A stretch of 64,000 nt of DNA from Rothia uropygialis (GTDB taxonomy: Bacteria; Actinomycetota; Actinomycetes; Actinomycetales; Micrococcaceae). Numbering within the stretch: the first letter of the stretch is position 1; every line of letters starts with the position of its first letter. Below, one piece after another: positions 9,302-18,828 of the stretch. The stretch lies in assembly GCF_004137765.1 (NCBI RefSeq), contig NZ_NOIS01000001.1, positions 1 through 64,000 on the forward strand, in the 5' to 3' direction. The position numbers and the translations under genes were made by a program. The notes under the pieces were generated by a model. It searched no databases. It was not told where the DNA came from and saw only the letters and a program-made list of their open reading frames with translations.

Positions 9302-9307
9302 CGGACC

Positions 9308-9856
9308 ATGATTGAAACTTCCCGGCTCAGGTTGCGGCTGCCTCGCACGGAAGACGTTGAAGACGTGCTGTCTTACCGCTCTCGACCCGATGTGGCACGG
9401 TACCTTCGCGGGGGAATCTGGACGCGCCAGAAAACGCGAAGGGAGATTGCGGTGTATTCATCCGCCGATTTTATGGAGTCGGGAGATGAACTGGTCCTTT
9501 TGGTCGAACTGCGGAGTCCAGCCGTCGTCGTGGGCGAGGTCGGTCTGGTCCGTGGGAAGGATCCCCGGGAGGCTGAGCTCGGATTCGTGTTCAACCCAGA
9601 TTTCGGGTCACAGGGATATGCGACCGAGGCGGTTGGTGGTGTCCTGGCCGAAGCGCGCCAGCGGTGGGGGCTCGATCACGTCATCGCCGTTGCCGACGAG
9701 GCGAACTCGGCATCCCGTTCACTGTGCGAGCGCATAGGCATGCACCTGGAGTCTATCGCCATGAGCCAAGATGGCCGGCGGGTCAGCGAGTGCACGTACT
9801 CCTTGGGACTGTCAGACTACGAGAAATACTCACACCGAAGCAAAAATTTGAAGTGA
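9308..9856 (+). CDS. GNAT family N-acetyltransferase (RimJ/RimL type)
   Basis: A 182-residue acetyltransferase starting MIETSRLRLRLPRTED, the usual RimJ/RimL opening. The fold is recognisable from ELGFVFNPDFGSQGYATEA, which covers beta-4 and the acetyl-CoA pyrophosphate loop (G-S-Q-G-Y-A), followed by the ANSASRSLCERIGM helix. RimJ/RimL relatives acetylate N termini of ribosomal proteins, but many members act on small molecules or antibiotics, so the substrate is open. No Shine-Dalgarno precedes the ATG and the mRNA is probably leaderless. It is monocistronic and divergent from the damaged GNAT gene. Confidence 0.85.
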   Translation: MIETSRLRLRLPRTEDVEDVLSYRSRPDVARYLRGGIWTRQKTRREIAVYSSADFMESGDELVLLVELRSPAVVVGEVGLVRGKDPREAELGFVFNPDFGSQGYATEAVGGVLAEARQRWGLDHVIAVADEANSASRSLCERIGMHLESIAMSQDGRRVSECTYSLGLSDYEKYSHRSKNLK

Positions 9857-10245
9857 TTTTAATCACCGGTGTCGCGATTGTTCGACGAGGGGTGATCGGC
9901 CCGGAGCTGTCGCCCCACTTGGGCCTGGGCCACTTGAATAGCCCCGGACGATCAGTATGCCACCGTCGGAAGGCCTGGTTACGGACGTACCCGGGGGCCG
10001 GTATCCTCTGAAGACACGTCGTGCATTGACAACAGCTCGGGCCACACGCGACGCGGCGGCATTGCGCCGGCCCTTTCATCTTCGGCCACAAGCCGGGGAG
10101 GCCTCCGGGGAGGTGTCCCTCCAATTCCCTTCCGGCATTCGTCTCAATGTCGAGCAACGAAGCCGACTTTCGCGGAGGCCGGGTGGGGCTGCGTCGTATA
10201 TCTTGGCCCGACGCCGCCCCCCTTCGCTGTCCGGAATACGAAGGT
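9857..10245. other. Intergenic stretch without a supported gene
   Basis: These 389 bases separate two convergent genes. A short inverted repeat GTGATT-TT-AATCAC (9853-9866) overlaps the stop codon of the acetyltransferase. Frames open in this stretch give compositionally odd, unrecognisable peptides. I see no RNA gene or strong terminator. Confidence 0.5.
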
Positions 10246-11592
10246 TCACTCCAGGGCCCGACCCCTCAGCTCGGGGAGGACGAGCGCGGCGACCGCGGCG
10301 GCCAGGAAGGCGGACGCGAAGACCCCGAAGAGGGCCAGGGGTCCACCGAAGAGGAGGATCGGGGGAGCGATGAGTGGAGCAATGATGGAAGCGATGCGTC
10401 CGAATCCCGCAGCGGCTCCGGTCCCTGTGCCGCGGATGGCCGTGGGGTACAGCTCAGGACCGATGGCATACAAGGCGCCCCATGCCCCCAGATTGAAGAA
10501 GGATAGGAGGCATCCCGTGAGGATGATGGACCAGTCGCTGGTCGAGACGCCGAAGAGGGCCGCGGCGCCCGCGGATCCCATCAGGAAAGTTGAAAGGGTT
10601 GAGCGCCGACCCCATCTCTCGATCAGGAACGCCGACAACGCATAGCCGGGGATCTGGGCGAGGGTCATGATCAGCGTGAAACTGAAAGACTTGACCAGTG
10701 TGAATCCCTGGGCGTGGAGAAGCGACGGAATCCAAATGAAGGCTCCGTAATAGGACAGGTTGATGCAGAACCAAATAACCCAGAAGGCCAGGGTTCTCCG
10801 ACGCAGGCGTGGTGACCAGATCGACTCCGCTCCTGAGGACTTGCCCGTTTTTGTGCTCCTGACCGGTTGAGGGGAGTGCTCCGGATCCGAGTGCCGGTCC
10901 TGTCCTGACGCTGTCTCAAAAGAACGGACGATTCTCTCGGCCTCTTGGTGTCGGCCCCTGGATTCCAAAAATCGCACGGACTCGGGGAATCCGAAGCGAA
11001 CCGCCAATGCATAGAGCGCCGGGATGCATCCTAGGGCGAGGGCCCACCTCCATCCGTCGGGCGACGTCGTGACGACGAATGTTCCGATCAACGCCGCGGC
11101 AATCCAGCCGATGGCCCAAAAAGCCTCGAGAATCACGACCATCCGGCCGCGGATCGAGCGCGGGGAGAATTCGGATACGAGCGTCGAGGCGACCGGCAAC
11201 TCGGCGCCAAGACCCAAACCCACGACAAATCGCAAGGCCAATAACATGCCCAATCCGGCCGAAAGGGCTGATGCCCCTGTGGCCAGGCCGTAGACCAACA
11301 GTGTCAGGGCGAAGACCTTGCGTCTGCCGAATTTGTCGGCCAGCAGGCCCCCGAGTGCGGCCCCGAGCGCCATGCCGACAAATCCGATGGAACCCAGCCA
11401 CGACGTCTCCGTGGCGCTCAACCCCCAATGCGTCGCGAGTGCGGCCATGATGAAGGAAATGAGCCCGACGTCCATGGCGTCGAGAGCCCAACCGATTCCT
11501 GATCCGCCAAGCAGGCGCAGGTGCTTTTGCGACAACGGCAAATGGTCGAGCCGTTCGGCACGGGAGGCAGTGACTGAGGTGACAGCGGTCAT
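10246..11592 (-). CDS. MFS transporter (metabolite:proton symporter type)
   Basis: A 448-residue membrane protein with about 12 hydrophobic segments in two six-helix halves and a basic loop near the middle (about 205-245). The opening GWALDAMDVGLISF and the loop GGLLADKFGRRKVF (the MFS D-R-x-G-R-R signature between helices 2 and 3) place it with symporters related to sugar, aromatic-acid and NaiP-like carriers. The matching IERWGRRSTL signature begins the second half. The substrate cannot be read from the sequence. It is monocistronic, and the start has only a weak ribosome site. Confidence 0.85.
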   Translation of the reverse strand: MTAVTSVTASRAERLDHLPLSQKHLRLLGGSGIGWALDAMDVGLISFIMAALATHWGLSATETSWLGSIGFVGMALGAALGGLLADKFGRRKVFALTLLVYGLATGASALSAGLGMLLALRFVVGLGLGAELPVASTLVSEFSPRSIRGRMVVILEAFWAIGWIAAALIGTFVVTTSPDGWRWALALGCIPALYALAVRFGFPESVRFLESRGRHQEAERIVRSFETASGQDRHSDPEHSPQPVRSTKTGKSSGAESIWSPRLRRRTLAFWVIWFCINLSYYGAFIWIPSLLHAQGFTLVKSFSFTLIMTLAQIPGYALSAFLIERWGRRSTLSTFLMGSAGAAALFGVSTSDWSIILTGCLLSFFNLGAWGALYAIGPELYPTAIRGTGTGAAAGFGRIASIIAPLIAPPILLFGGPLALFGVFASAFLAAAVAALVLPELRGRALE

Positions 11593-11722
11593 GGCGTACT
11601 TTCAAGGCCAGGGGCACCTGGGCCCACGAGTTTTTGTCAATCGTACCTTAAGTAAAATGCTGCATGACCTGCGGACATATCGGGGCCGACGCCGACTTCG
11701 CCCGAACCTTGACCGTGTCGAG

Positions 11723-12160
11723 CTACTGTCCCTCGGGTGCTTCCAGATTGATCATCCAACGAATGCCGAATTGATCCGTGAAGGACCCGAATACGTCACC
11801 CCAGGGGGCTTTTTCCAGGGGCATCGTGACTTCTCCGTCCTGGGAAAGGCCTTCGAACCAGCCTCGAGCGGCATTCTCGTCTTCCGAGGCGCTGCCCAGG
11901 AGCGTCACTTCGACCTGCGGGTTACCCAAGCCAGGGGCCACCTGGTCCATGATCCCTCCATCCGAGGCGAGAATGGTGATTCCGTTTCGGGTCACCAATT
12001 GGCCGTGCATGACCAGGTCGGCGGCATCCTGGGGGACTGGGGCCTCGAAGTCCGCGAAGGTGGCGATCGTCAGTTCGCCGCCGAGGGCTTCGTGATAGAA
12101 GTTCAGGGCCGCACGGGCGTCACCGGAGAACGTCAAATAGGGATTCAGGGTCAGGGACAT
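11723..12160 (-). CDS. VOC superfamily protein (PhnB-like)
   Basis: A 145-residue single-domain protein of the glyoxalase/bleomycin-resistance fold, in the PhnB-like subgroup. It starts MSLTLNPYLTFSGDARAALN with GAGGAG upstream and contains FYHEALGGE and the C-terminal WGDVFGSFTDQFGIRWMINL typical of that subgroup. These proteins dimerise to form metal-dependent enzymes or binding proteins. The usual metal ligands are not complete here, so a catalytic role is uncertain. Monocistronic. Confidence 0.85.
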   Translation of the reverse strand: MSLTLNPYLTFSGDARAALNFYHEALGGELTIATFADFEAPVPQDAADLVMHGQLVTRNGITILASDGGIMDQVAPGLGNPQVEVTLLGSASEDENAARGWFEGLSQDGEVTMPLEKAPWGDVFGSFTDQFGIRWMINLEAPEGQ

Positions 12161-12282
12161 GGGAGCTCCTCGTCATTCTTGCGGGCCGGCCCTGCCATCG
12201 GACCGGGCTGATGCGCTCACGCTATGCACCGGATGCGCGCACGGGAAGAGCCGCCACCCACAAACCTCGCAAAAGGCGTACG

Positions 12283-12468
12283 TCACCTCGGGCCGTCGCG
12301 TCGGTTTCTCCACCTCACCAGCAGGACGGATGCAGGAACGGAGAGGAGGACGACGACCACGAGGATCCACGGGCTGATGCCGCCGATATAGGACATGATG
12401 AGCTCCGCGACGAGCGCTATGCCGAATACGCAGAGGCACACGAGGAATACGTCGGACATGTTTTTCAC
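12283..12468 (-). CDS. Small two-helix membrane protein
   Basis: A 61-residue protein if started at the GTG at 12468, which has AGGAG six bases upstream; the ATG at 12459 is the alternative. It has two hydrophobic helices (about 5-25 and 31-50) separated by YIGGISPW, and a basic C terminus RWRNRRDGPR expected in the cytoplasm. No family is recognised. Its own ribosome site and the membrane-protein pattern support it as real. Confidence 0.6.
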   Translation of the reverse strand: MKNMSDVFLVCLCVFGIALVAELIMSYIGGISPWILVVVVLLSVPASVLLVRWRNRRDGPR

Positions 12469-12669
12469 GGCTATCTCCTGACGGTGGTCGGGGTGGACTG
12501 CTGAAGACCCGAAGCTACGGACGAGGGAGCGATCTCGCACGCCCACGGAGCCAGCCTATCTTCCGGGGAACTCGCGATGCGCCTCGTCAGCAATCAGTGC
12601 AGGATTGAATGGGGGAGTATCGAATTGGATATCCACAATTTCTCCGGAGACGCTCCGGCGGGCCGCTGA

Positions 12670-14268
12670 ATGGGTAACGTATGTGACATGGCCAATGACG
12701 AACAGCTCGAAAAAATCGTGAACGGATATAGATTCCCAGGAGAAACGATAAGCCTCGGTGTGGCGATGAGCGACGCCGGACCGCAACCGGATATTCCGGT
12801 GGACCTTCCCCTTTCCATGATGAACCGCCACGGGCTGGTGGCAGGGGCGACCGGCACCGGAAAGACCAAAACACTTCAGTCGATGGCCGAGCAACTCTCT
12901 GCGAATGGTGTCCCAGTCTTCTTGGCCGACGTCAAAGGTGATCTGTCAGGTCTGGCGGAGCCTGGCGAGTCCAGTGAAAAGCTGAAGAGCCGGAGCTCGG
13001 CTATCGGGCAGCAATGGGAAGCACAGTCTTACCCCACGGAGTTCTACTCCCTCGGCGGAGTCGGCAAGGGAATCCCGATTCGTTCCACGATCCATTCCTT
13101 CGGCCCGATCCTGCTCTCGCGCGTGATGGACCTCAACGAAACCCAGGAATCCAGCCTTCAGCTGATCTTTCATTACGCGGACCAACACGAACTCGAGCTA
13201 TACAACCTTGCCGACCTCCGGGCAGTGATTCAATTCCTGACCTCTGACGAGGGAAAGCAGGCCCTCGGAGAGCTGGGAGGATTATCCAAGGCAACGGCAG
13301 GCGTGATCCTCCGGAAGATCGTGGGCCTTGAGTCCGACGGCATGGACAAGTTCTTCGGCGAACCTCAATTCGATACGGAAGAGCTGCTCCGCACGGCTCA
13401 GGACGGCCGAGGGATCATCTCGGCGCTCGAATTGGTCAACCTGCAATCCAAGCCTCAGCTTTTCTCCACGTTCCTCATGTGGTTGCTGGCGGACCTCTTC
13501 GAACACCTGCCGGAAGTAGGCGACGTCGACAAACCGAAGCTCGTGTTCTTTCTCGATGAGGCCCATCTGCTGTTCAACGGAGCCTCCAAGGCGTTCCTCG
13601 AATCCATCACTCAGACCGTGCGGCTCATCCGCTCCAAAGGCGTCGGCCTTTTCTTCATCACACAGACGCCGAAGGACGTTCCGGGAGACGTCCTGGGGCA
13701 GCTGGCCAACAGGGTTCAGCATGCGTTGCGCGCATTCACTCCGGAAGATGCCAAGGCACTCAAAGCAACGGTCTCGACTTTCCCCAAGTCTGCCTACGAT
13801 CTCGAGTCGCTGCTGACTTCTGCAGGAATCGGTGAGGCGATCGTGACGGTCATGACCGATACGGGAGCGCCTTCGCCCGTCGCGTGGACGCGTATGTACG
13901 CGCCGCAGTCGCGAATGGCGCCCGCCTCACCGGAAAAAATGGATGACGTGGTGCACAACAGCGAGCTCGCCCCCAAGTACTCCACGGTCGTCGACTCCTA
14001 TTCCGCCTTCGAGAAACTCAATGAGAAGGACCAATCGGCGGAGCTGCAGGAGAAGGAACCGGACGCGGGAAAAGCCGATCAGTCCGACCGCGCACAGTCC
14101 ACGAAAGAGCCACAGCAGGACGAGGACCGCGATCGTCGCAAACGCAACGACGCCATCATGCGGGTCGGCACGAATGTTGCTTCCCAGGTCGGGCGCGAGC
14201 TCGTTCGGGGGCTGTTCGGGACCTCGCGCCGAGGCGGCAGGCGCCGCGGAGGCGGGCTGTTCGGCTAG
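12670..14268 (+). CDS. HerA-like / DUF853 (YjgR-type) ATPase
   Basis: A 532-residue P-loop protein of the HerA-helicase-like DUF853 group. Walker A is GATGTGKT (about residues 59-66) and Walker B is LVFFLDEAH (about 292-300), followed by FITQTPKDVPGDVLGQLANRVQHALRAF, the usual signature of YjgR proteins. The N terminus could instead be the ATG at 12688 (MANDEQLEKIV); neither has a clear ribosome site. The tail (about 455-532) is charged and low in complexity and ends in a Gly/Arg-rich RRGGRRRGGGLFG, which may bind nucleic acid. The cellular role of the family is not established. Confidence 0.85.
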   Translation: MGNVCDMANDEQLEKIVNGYRFPGETISLGVAMSDAGPQPDIPVDLPLSMMNRHGLVAGATGTGKTKTLQSMAEQLSANGVPVFLADVKGDLSGLAEPGESSEKLKSRSSAIGQQWEAQSYPTEFYSLGGVGKGIPIRSTIHSFGPILLSRVMDLNETQESSLQLIFHYADQHELELYNLADLRAVIQFLTSDEGKQALGELGGLSKATAGVILRKIVGLESDGMDKFFGEPQFDTEELLRTAQDGRGIISALELVNLQSKPQLFSTFLMWLLADLFEHLPEVGDVDKPKLVFFLDEAHLLFNGASKAFLESITQTVRLIRSKGVGLFFITQTPKDVPGDVLGQLANRVQHALRAFTPEDAKALKATVSTFPKSAYDLESLLTSAGIGEAIVTVMTDTGAPSPVAWTRMYAPQSRMAPASPEKMDDVVHNSELAPKYSTVVDSYSAFEKLNEKDQSAELQEKEPDAGKADQSDRAQSTKEPQQDEDRDRRKRNDAIMRVGTNVASQVGRELVRGLFGTSRRGGRRRGGGLFG

Positions 14269-14305
14269 GGCACTCTTAAGGATGGCGCCGCCTCTAGCGC
14301 ACGAA

Positions 14306-14339
14306 AAACGGCCCCCGGTTTTGAAACCGGGGGCCGTTT
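14306..14339. terminator. Bidirectional terminator, module copy 1
   Basis: A perfect 16-bp stem, AAACGGCCCCCGGTTT with its complement and a 2-base loop. It is A-rich on the left arm and T-rich on the right, so it can terminate the convergent transcripts on both sides. It is followed by a tail shared with the terminator at 16923 (see the repeat entries). Confidence 0.9.
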
Positions 14340-14341
14340 CT

Positions 14342-14385
14342 CGTCAATCACTCGCACCTATAAGGTAGTCCCTAATATAGGGATC
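14342..14385. repeat. Conserved tail of terminator module, copy 1
   Basis: CGTCAATCACTCGCACCT here is identical to the sequence after the terminator at 16923-16957. It continues ATAAGGTA (TTGAGGTA in copy 2) and then a small CCCTA-ATA-TAGGG palindrome. Both copies sit between convergent genes. Confidence 0.7.
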
Positions 14386-14468
14386 CGAACTGAACGTGAA
14401 CTGCTAAGAGCCTTGTCGCAGGCAGGCAAAACTCTGCCAGAGACCTCAGAACGGGCCCGCAAGCAGCG

Positions 14469-15215
14469 CTATCGCTGCTCTGCAAGCCATTCGTCGAGGG
14501 CTGGCGCGAGAAGGTCCGAGCCTGCCGGGGCCAGCAGCTTCCCGTCTCCCAAGCCTGGAAGCGGTGGTTCCTCAACCTTCACCGGTCGGTTGTCACCACG
14601 GTGACGCAGTACGGCTTCCGTGAGCTCAGGGAGGCGAAGCGTGTCAGGACCGCAGACCGTGACCACGCCGTCGCCATGTTCTCCGAGTGCCGCTCGGACC
14701 AAGTATCGGGCCACACTGCGAGCCGCCGCGGGCTGGATGTACCAGTTTTGGGCCATCACCGCGTCTTCCTCCTCGACAACGGCCGCCGGATTGAGCGCGA
14801 ATTCGAACCACTGGGAGCTTCTCACGATCGTGTGCACCAGACCGGATTCAACGACAGCCTTTTCCTGCCGGGCGCGGGCGTCGTAGAACGGAAACTGTCG
14901 CAGTCCGTCATCCTGAACGCCATTGATCGACAGCATCACGAGGCGCCCCACGCCAGTGGACCGGCATGCCTCGATCAGATTCCGTGCTGCAGTCAGGACG
15001 GGGGTTACCGGGTCCTGCGTCGTCGGGTCCCCTACTTGAGACGCGTCAATCACCGCGGTGACCCCATCGAGCTTCCCTTCGAGTCCCCCTGCCGACAGCA
15101 GATCGACGCCGTGGGACCGGCTCAGTGGGACAACGCCCACACCATTGTCCTCGGCTGCTTCCACGATGAGCCGTCCGATGGATCCCGTGGCTCCTGCTAC
15201 TGCGATCCGGGTCAT
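14469..15215 (-). CDS. NAD(P)-binding protein, NmrA/SDR-like
   Basis: A 248-residue single-domain Rossmann protein. The N terminus MTRIAVAGATGSIGRLIVEA has the GATGxxG dinucleotide-binding motif of atypical short-chain dehydrogenases, and the RSSQWFEFAL region matches NAD(P)H-binding NmrA-like relatives. The catalytic YxxxK is not evident, so it may sense or bind NAD(P) rather than act as a standard dehydrogenase. A strong GGGAGGAAGAGG precedes the ATG. It is monocistronic and convergent with the ATPase gene at 12670. Confidence 0.8.
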   Translation of the reverse strand: MTRIAVAGATGSIGRLIVEAAEDNGVGVVPLSRSHGVDLLSAGGLEGKLDGVTAVIDASQVGDPTTQDPVTPVLTAARNLIEACRSTGVGRLVMLSINGVQDDGLRQFPFYDARARQEKAVVESGLVHTIVRSSQWFEFALNPAAVVEEEDAVMAQNWYIQPAAARSVARYLVRAALGEHGDGVVTVCGPDTLRLPELTEAVLRHRGDNRPVKVEEPPLPGLGDGKLLAPAGSDLLAPALDEWLAEQR

Positions 15216-15436
15216 GACCTCTTCCTCCCTTTTCCGAGATGAATCAACTTTTAGCCTAGTCCGGACCTTGTTTCGGAAGCCGATGCACCGTGCCGGTGTT
15301 CGAATTCAAGACGTGAGACGGGCCGAGGGCCGCCTCGAGGATTCGAGGCAACACAGAGTAACCTGACACCTGAGCCCGAAGGCGGACACGCCTTCCCTGA
15401 CCGACCAATCGATCGCACAAAGGAACCACGCCGCAC

Positions 15437-16825
15437 ATGGCACAGAAAGCGCCGCACAAGAGCCGGAACGGGGTCGTCATCGTCATCGCAGCGATGATGC
15501 TTTTCTCCATGTTTTTCGGGGCAGGTAACCTCATTATTCCTCCCATCACGGGGGTCGAATCCGGAGAGAACTTCTTGCCCGCAATCCTGGGATTCATCAG
15601 TACGGGGGTCTTGCTCCCCGTGCTCGCGGTGCTCGCCGTGGCCATCACCGGCAATGACGTCCAGGACCTCGCGCGACGAGGAGGACGAATCTTCGGGTTG
15701 GTCTTCCCGATTCTGGCGTATCTGTCCATCGGGGCGTTCTACGCCTTGCCCAGGACCGCGACCGTAAGCTTCTCTTCGGCGGCAACTCCGATATTCGGAT
15801 GGCATTCCACGTGGGCCGCCGCTGGATTCTCCGCGGCGTTCTTCATCGTCGCGTTCCTGATGTCACTGAATCCCAACGGTTTGGCGGACAAACTCGGCAA
15901 GTACCTCACCCCGGCGCTGTTGCTCCTGCTGGTCCTGTTGATCGTCCTGGGTATTTTCACGATCGATCACCAGACCGGATCCGCCGTGGACGACTACGCG
16001 TCACATCCCGCGGCCACAGGCTTCGTCAATGGGTATCTGACCATGGACTCGATTGCAGCCCTTGCGTTCGGCATTCTCGTGGTCTCCGCTCTGCGGTACA
16101 AAGGCTTGCCGACCGGCCCAAAGTTGGTGCGCGGTGTCGGACTCTCCGCGATCGTGGCCGGCATCTTCCTTGCGGTGATCTATTTGGGTCTCGGATACAT
16201 CGGTAATTTCATTCCTCATGGAGCAGAATATTCCGACGGTGCCGCGCTTCTTGCCGCTGCGGCCAACCAGACCATGGGGATGCCGGGAGGGATCGTTTTC
16301 GGGCTGATCGTGGTGCTCGCGTGCTTGTCGACGGCGGTCGGCCTTCTGGGGGCAACCTCCGAATTCTTCAACAAGCTCGTTCCCAGCGTGTCCTACCGGG
16401 TTTGGCTCGTCATCTTCTGCCTCATCTCTTTTGCAGTATCGACCACCGGGATCGAGACGGTCTTGGCAATTGCCGCCCCGATCGTTGGGTTCTTGTACCC
16501 TCCGGCCATCACTTTGATCCTGTTGACCTTGATCGAGCCGTTGATCCGGCGCCGTCTCCAGTGGACGTTCGTCTTCGCACTGACCATCGCCAGCATCTGG
16601 GCTGCACTCATGACCTTGGAATCCCTCAATGTGGGCGCCTCGATCATCTCGCCGCTGATCGGGTGGTCCCCAGGACACTCGCAGGACCTCGGCTGGTTCG
16701 TGCCGACCTTCGTGGCGGCGATTGTCGGCGTGATAGTGGATCTGACCGGTGGGGCGAAGAAGGGTGTGCCGCTGGGCGGCGAATCCGTCGCCGACGCCGA
16801 GGTACGTACCGGAGCCATCTCGTAG
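15437..16825 (+). CDS. brnQ: Branched-chain amino acid transporter BrnQ (LIVCS family)
   Basis: A 462-residue membrane protein with about 12 helices. The family hallmarks are near the N terminus: LFSMFFGAGNLIIPP (about 22-36), and then GAFYALPRTATVSF (about 98-111), which holds the conserved region of the sodium-coupled leucine/isoleucine/valine carriers. AGGAA precedes the ATG. It imports branched-chain amino acids using the sodium gradient. The gene stands alone between a divergent NmrA-like gene and a convergent acyl-CoA ligase. Confidence 0.93.
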   Translation: MAQKAPHKSRNGVVIVIAAMMLFSMFFGAGNLIIPPITGVESGENFLPAILGFISTGVLLPVLAVLAVAITGNDVQDLARRGGRIFGLVFPILAYLSIGAFYALPRTATVSFSSAATPIFGWHSTWAAAGFSAAFFIVAFLMSLNPNGLADKLGKYLTPALLLLLVLLIVLGIFTIDHQTGSAVDDYASHPAATGFVNGYLTMDSIAALAFGILVVSALRYKGLPTGPKLVRGVGLSAIVAGIFLAVIYLGLGYIGNFIPHGAEYSDGAALLAAAANQTMGMPGGIVFGLIVVLACLSTAVGLLGATSEFFNKLVPSVSYRVWLVIFCLISFAVSTTGIETVLAIAAPIVGFLYPPAITLILLTLIEPLIRRRLQWTFVFALTIASIWAALMTLESLNVGASIISPLIGWSPGHSQDLGWFVPTFVAAIVGVIVDLTGGAKKGVPLGGESVADAEVRTGAIS

Positions 16826-16922
16826 TTCAGAGCGGGTACCGCGCAGCTTCATCGTGCCGTGGCCGCATCGTCGCCGACGGCACTCGATGGGCCCTCCGGT
16901 GATCGGGTCTCAACGATTAAGA

Positions 16923-16957
16923 AGAGCGGCCCCCGGAACAAATCCGGGGGCCGCTCT
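16923..16957. terminator. Bidirectional terminator, module copy 2
   Basis: A perfect 15-bp stem AGAGCGGCCCCCGGA with its complement around an ACAAA loop, between brnQ and the convergent acyl-CoA ligase. The core GGCCCCCGG is shared with the terminator at 14306. Confidence 0.9.
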
Positions 16958-16958
16958 C

Positions 16959-17003
16959 CGTCAATCACTCGCACCTTTGAGGTACTTTCGACTCTAGAGT
17001 TCG
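16959..17003. repeat. Conserved tail of terminator module, copy 2
   Basis: CGTCAATCACTCGCACCT repeats the tail seen at 14342, followed by TTGAGGTA and a short CTCTAGAG-centred palindrome in place of CCCTAATATAGGG. The sequences diverge beyond that. Confidence 0.7.
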
Positions 17004-17062
17004 AGACTGTGCTCCAGCTGTGGAACAAGTCTTAAAGAACTCGGAGTCAGGGCAGAAAAGCC

Positions 17063-18739
17063 TTAGTTGGCTTGGGCGGACGTGTAATCCGCGCGCATCT
17101 GGCGCTTGTTGAGCTTGCCCACCGACGTGCGGGGAAGCTGTGAGGAAACGATGACTTGTTCCGGCAGCTGCCACTTGGCGAACCTCTGGGACAACAGATC
17201 GATGACGCTGTCTTCCGTGACGGTCTGTCCCTCCTTGGGAACCACGTAAGCCACGGGTCGCTCCTGCCACTTGGGGTCAGGAACTCCGATCACCGCGGCT
17301 TCCGCGACCCTCGGATTGTCCAGAATCGAATTCTCCATATCGATGGAAGAAATCCATTCGCCACCTGACTTGATCACGTCTTTGAGTCGGTCGGTCAACT
17401 TGAGATACCCGTTTTCGTTGATGACACCGACGTCTCCAGAACGCCACCAACCGTCCTCGAAGTTGTCCGCCGAATCCGGGCGGTTGTAGTACGACGTCGC
17501 AATCCAAGGCCCCCGGATCAACAGCTCCCCGGCCGATTCTCCGTCGTGCGGCTGGGGCTGACCGTCGAGGGCCTCGATCTTGATCTCGACGCCCAGCATC
17601 GGCACACCCTGATAACGCCTGATGTCCCATCCGTCCTCGTCGGACAGGTCGGAGAGGGCCGGCGGCAGGTCCCCGTTGGTCGTGACCAACGGCGAGGTTT
17701 CGGAAGCTCCGTAGGCGTGGATGATCTCCCCGCCGGTCAGTTCCTTGAAACCTTGCATCAGTGACAGGGGAGGCTCGCTCGCGCCGCACACTATGCTCAG
17801 ACCAGTCAGATCCGGGGCCTCAGGCAGCGAACGGTAGTACTCCAGCATCGGGGTGAGGATCGACGGGGCGCCGTTGGCGAGTGTGACGTTCTCATCGTTG
17901 AGGGCCTGCGCGAGAACGGCAATGTCCTGGGCCTGCCAACGTCCCGGAAGAACGATCTTGGCCGCAGCCGCGACCGCGGCCTGAGGGAAACCCCAGCACA
18001 TCACGTGGAACATGGGTGTCACCAGCATTACGGTCGCGTTGTAGTCGACCGCGTGGGAAGAAACCACGGCAAGCGAGTGCAGATACATGGACCGATGCGA
18101 ATAGAGGATGCCTTTGGGTCGGCCCGTGGTACCGGTCGTGTACCCGGCGTAAGCGGCCGTTTGCTCCGCGATCCATTCAAAGGGGTAGTCTTCCGGTTCA
18201 TCCCTCATCAGATCTTCCAGGAAAACCGGGTTGGGCAACGTGGTTTCCACCTGATCGCTGGGCCGGTCCGACATGACGATCCACCCCTTGACGCCGGGGG
18301 CATCGCGGTGGGCCTCGGCGACGGGCAAGAGCGACTCGTCAACACAGACCCAGGACGCGCCCGAGTGCTCGATTACGTACCCCAGGTCCTCGGTGGCGAG
18401 ACGCAGATTGAGCTGCAGCATGGTGGCGGCCAACCCGGGAACCGCGAAGTAGAGCTCGAAATGACGCTGGGAATTCCAGTCGAGCACCCCGACCATGTCT
18501 CCAGGGCCGATGCCCACACGTGAGAGTGCTCCGGCCATCTTGCCGACTCGAGCGAATTCACGACGGTAATTCGTTCTGTTCCACGATCCGTTCAAGTCCC
18601 GGTACACCACCTCATTCTCGGGGAAGGTGGTTGCGGCATAGCGCAAGAGCGAAATCATGTTGAGGGGATAATCGTCGCCTGTGGTGGCAGGGAGTCCTTC
18701 GAGCATGGGGGTCCTCGTCACTGTTGTCGTGGGCATCAT
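17063..18739 (-). CDS. Acyl-CoA ligase (AMP-binding, FadD/AlkK type)
   Basis: A 558-residue ANL-superfamily enzyme that activates a fatty or carboxylic acid through an acyl-AMP to the CoA thioester. Motifs seen are YTTGTTGRPKG (phosphate-binding P-loop, about 199-209), YGASETSP (about 355) and the hinge region DRLKDVIKSGGEWIS with the catalytic C-terminal lysine region GKLNKRQMR. The overall pattern, including TPMFHV, resembles medium- and long-chain ligases of the AlkK group. Two adjacent ATG codons follow an AGGCGG site. A hotdog thioesterase gene follows divergent spacing upstream in the same direction, so acyl-CoA metabolism may be shared. Confidence 0.9.
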   Translation of the reverse strand: MMPTTTVTRTPMLEGLPATTGDDYPLNMISLLRYAATTFPENEVVYRDLNGSWNRTNYRREFARVGKMAGALSRVGIGPGDMVGVLDWNSQRHFELYFAVPGLAATMLQLNLRLATEDLGYVIEHSGASWVCVDESLLPVAEAHRDAPGVKGWIVMSDRPSDQVETTLPNPVFLEDLMRDEPEDYPFEWIAEQTAAYAGYTTGTTGRPKGILYSHRSMYLHSLAVVSSHAVDYNATVMLVTPMFHVMCWGFPQAAVAAAAKIVLPGRWQAQDIAVLAQALNDENVTLANGAPSILTPMLEYYRSLPEAPDLTGLSIVCGASEPPLSLMQGFKELTGGEIIHAYGASETSPLVTTNGDLPPALSDLSDEDGWDIRRYQGVPMLGVEIKIEALDGQPQPHDGESAGELLIRGPWIATSYYNRPDSADNFEDGWWRSGDVGVINENGYLKLTDRLKDVIKSGGEWISSIDMENSILDNPRVAEAAVIGVPDPKWQERPVAYVVPKEGQTVTEDSVIDLLSQRFAKWQLPEQVIVSSQLPRTSVGKLNKRQMRADYTSAQAN

Positions 18740-18828
18740 TGCCGCCTGGTTTCCGTAGCAAAACCCTACGCTTCAGTGACCCAGGACACAATTGGCTCGG
18801 TTGGCCGTCGCTGCATCGGCCTCTTCCG

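Noticed and set aside
16001-16852. A 283-codon minus-strand frame opposite brnQ.
   Set aside because: It is a shadow of brnQ with an Arg/Asp/Gly/His-rich composition and no family resemblance.
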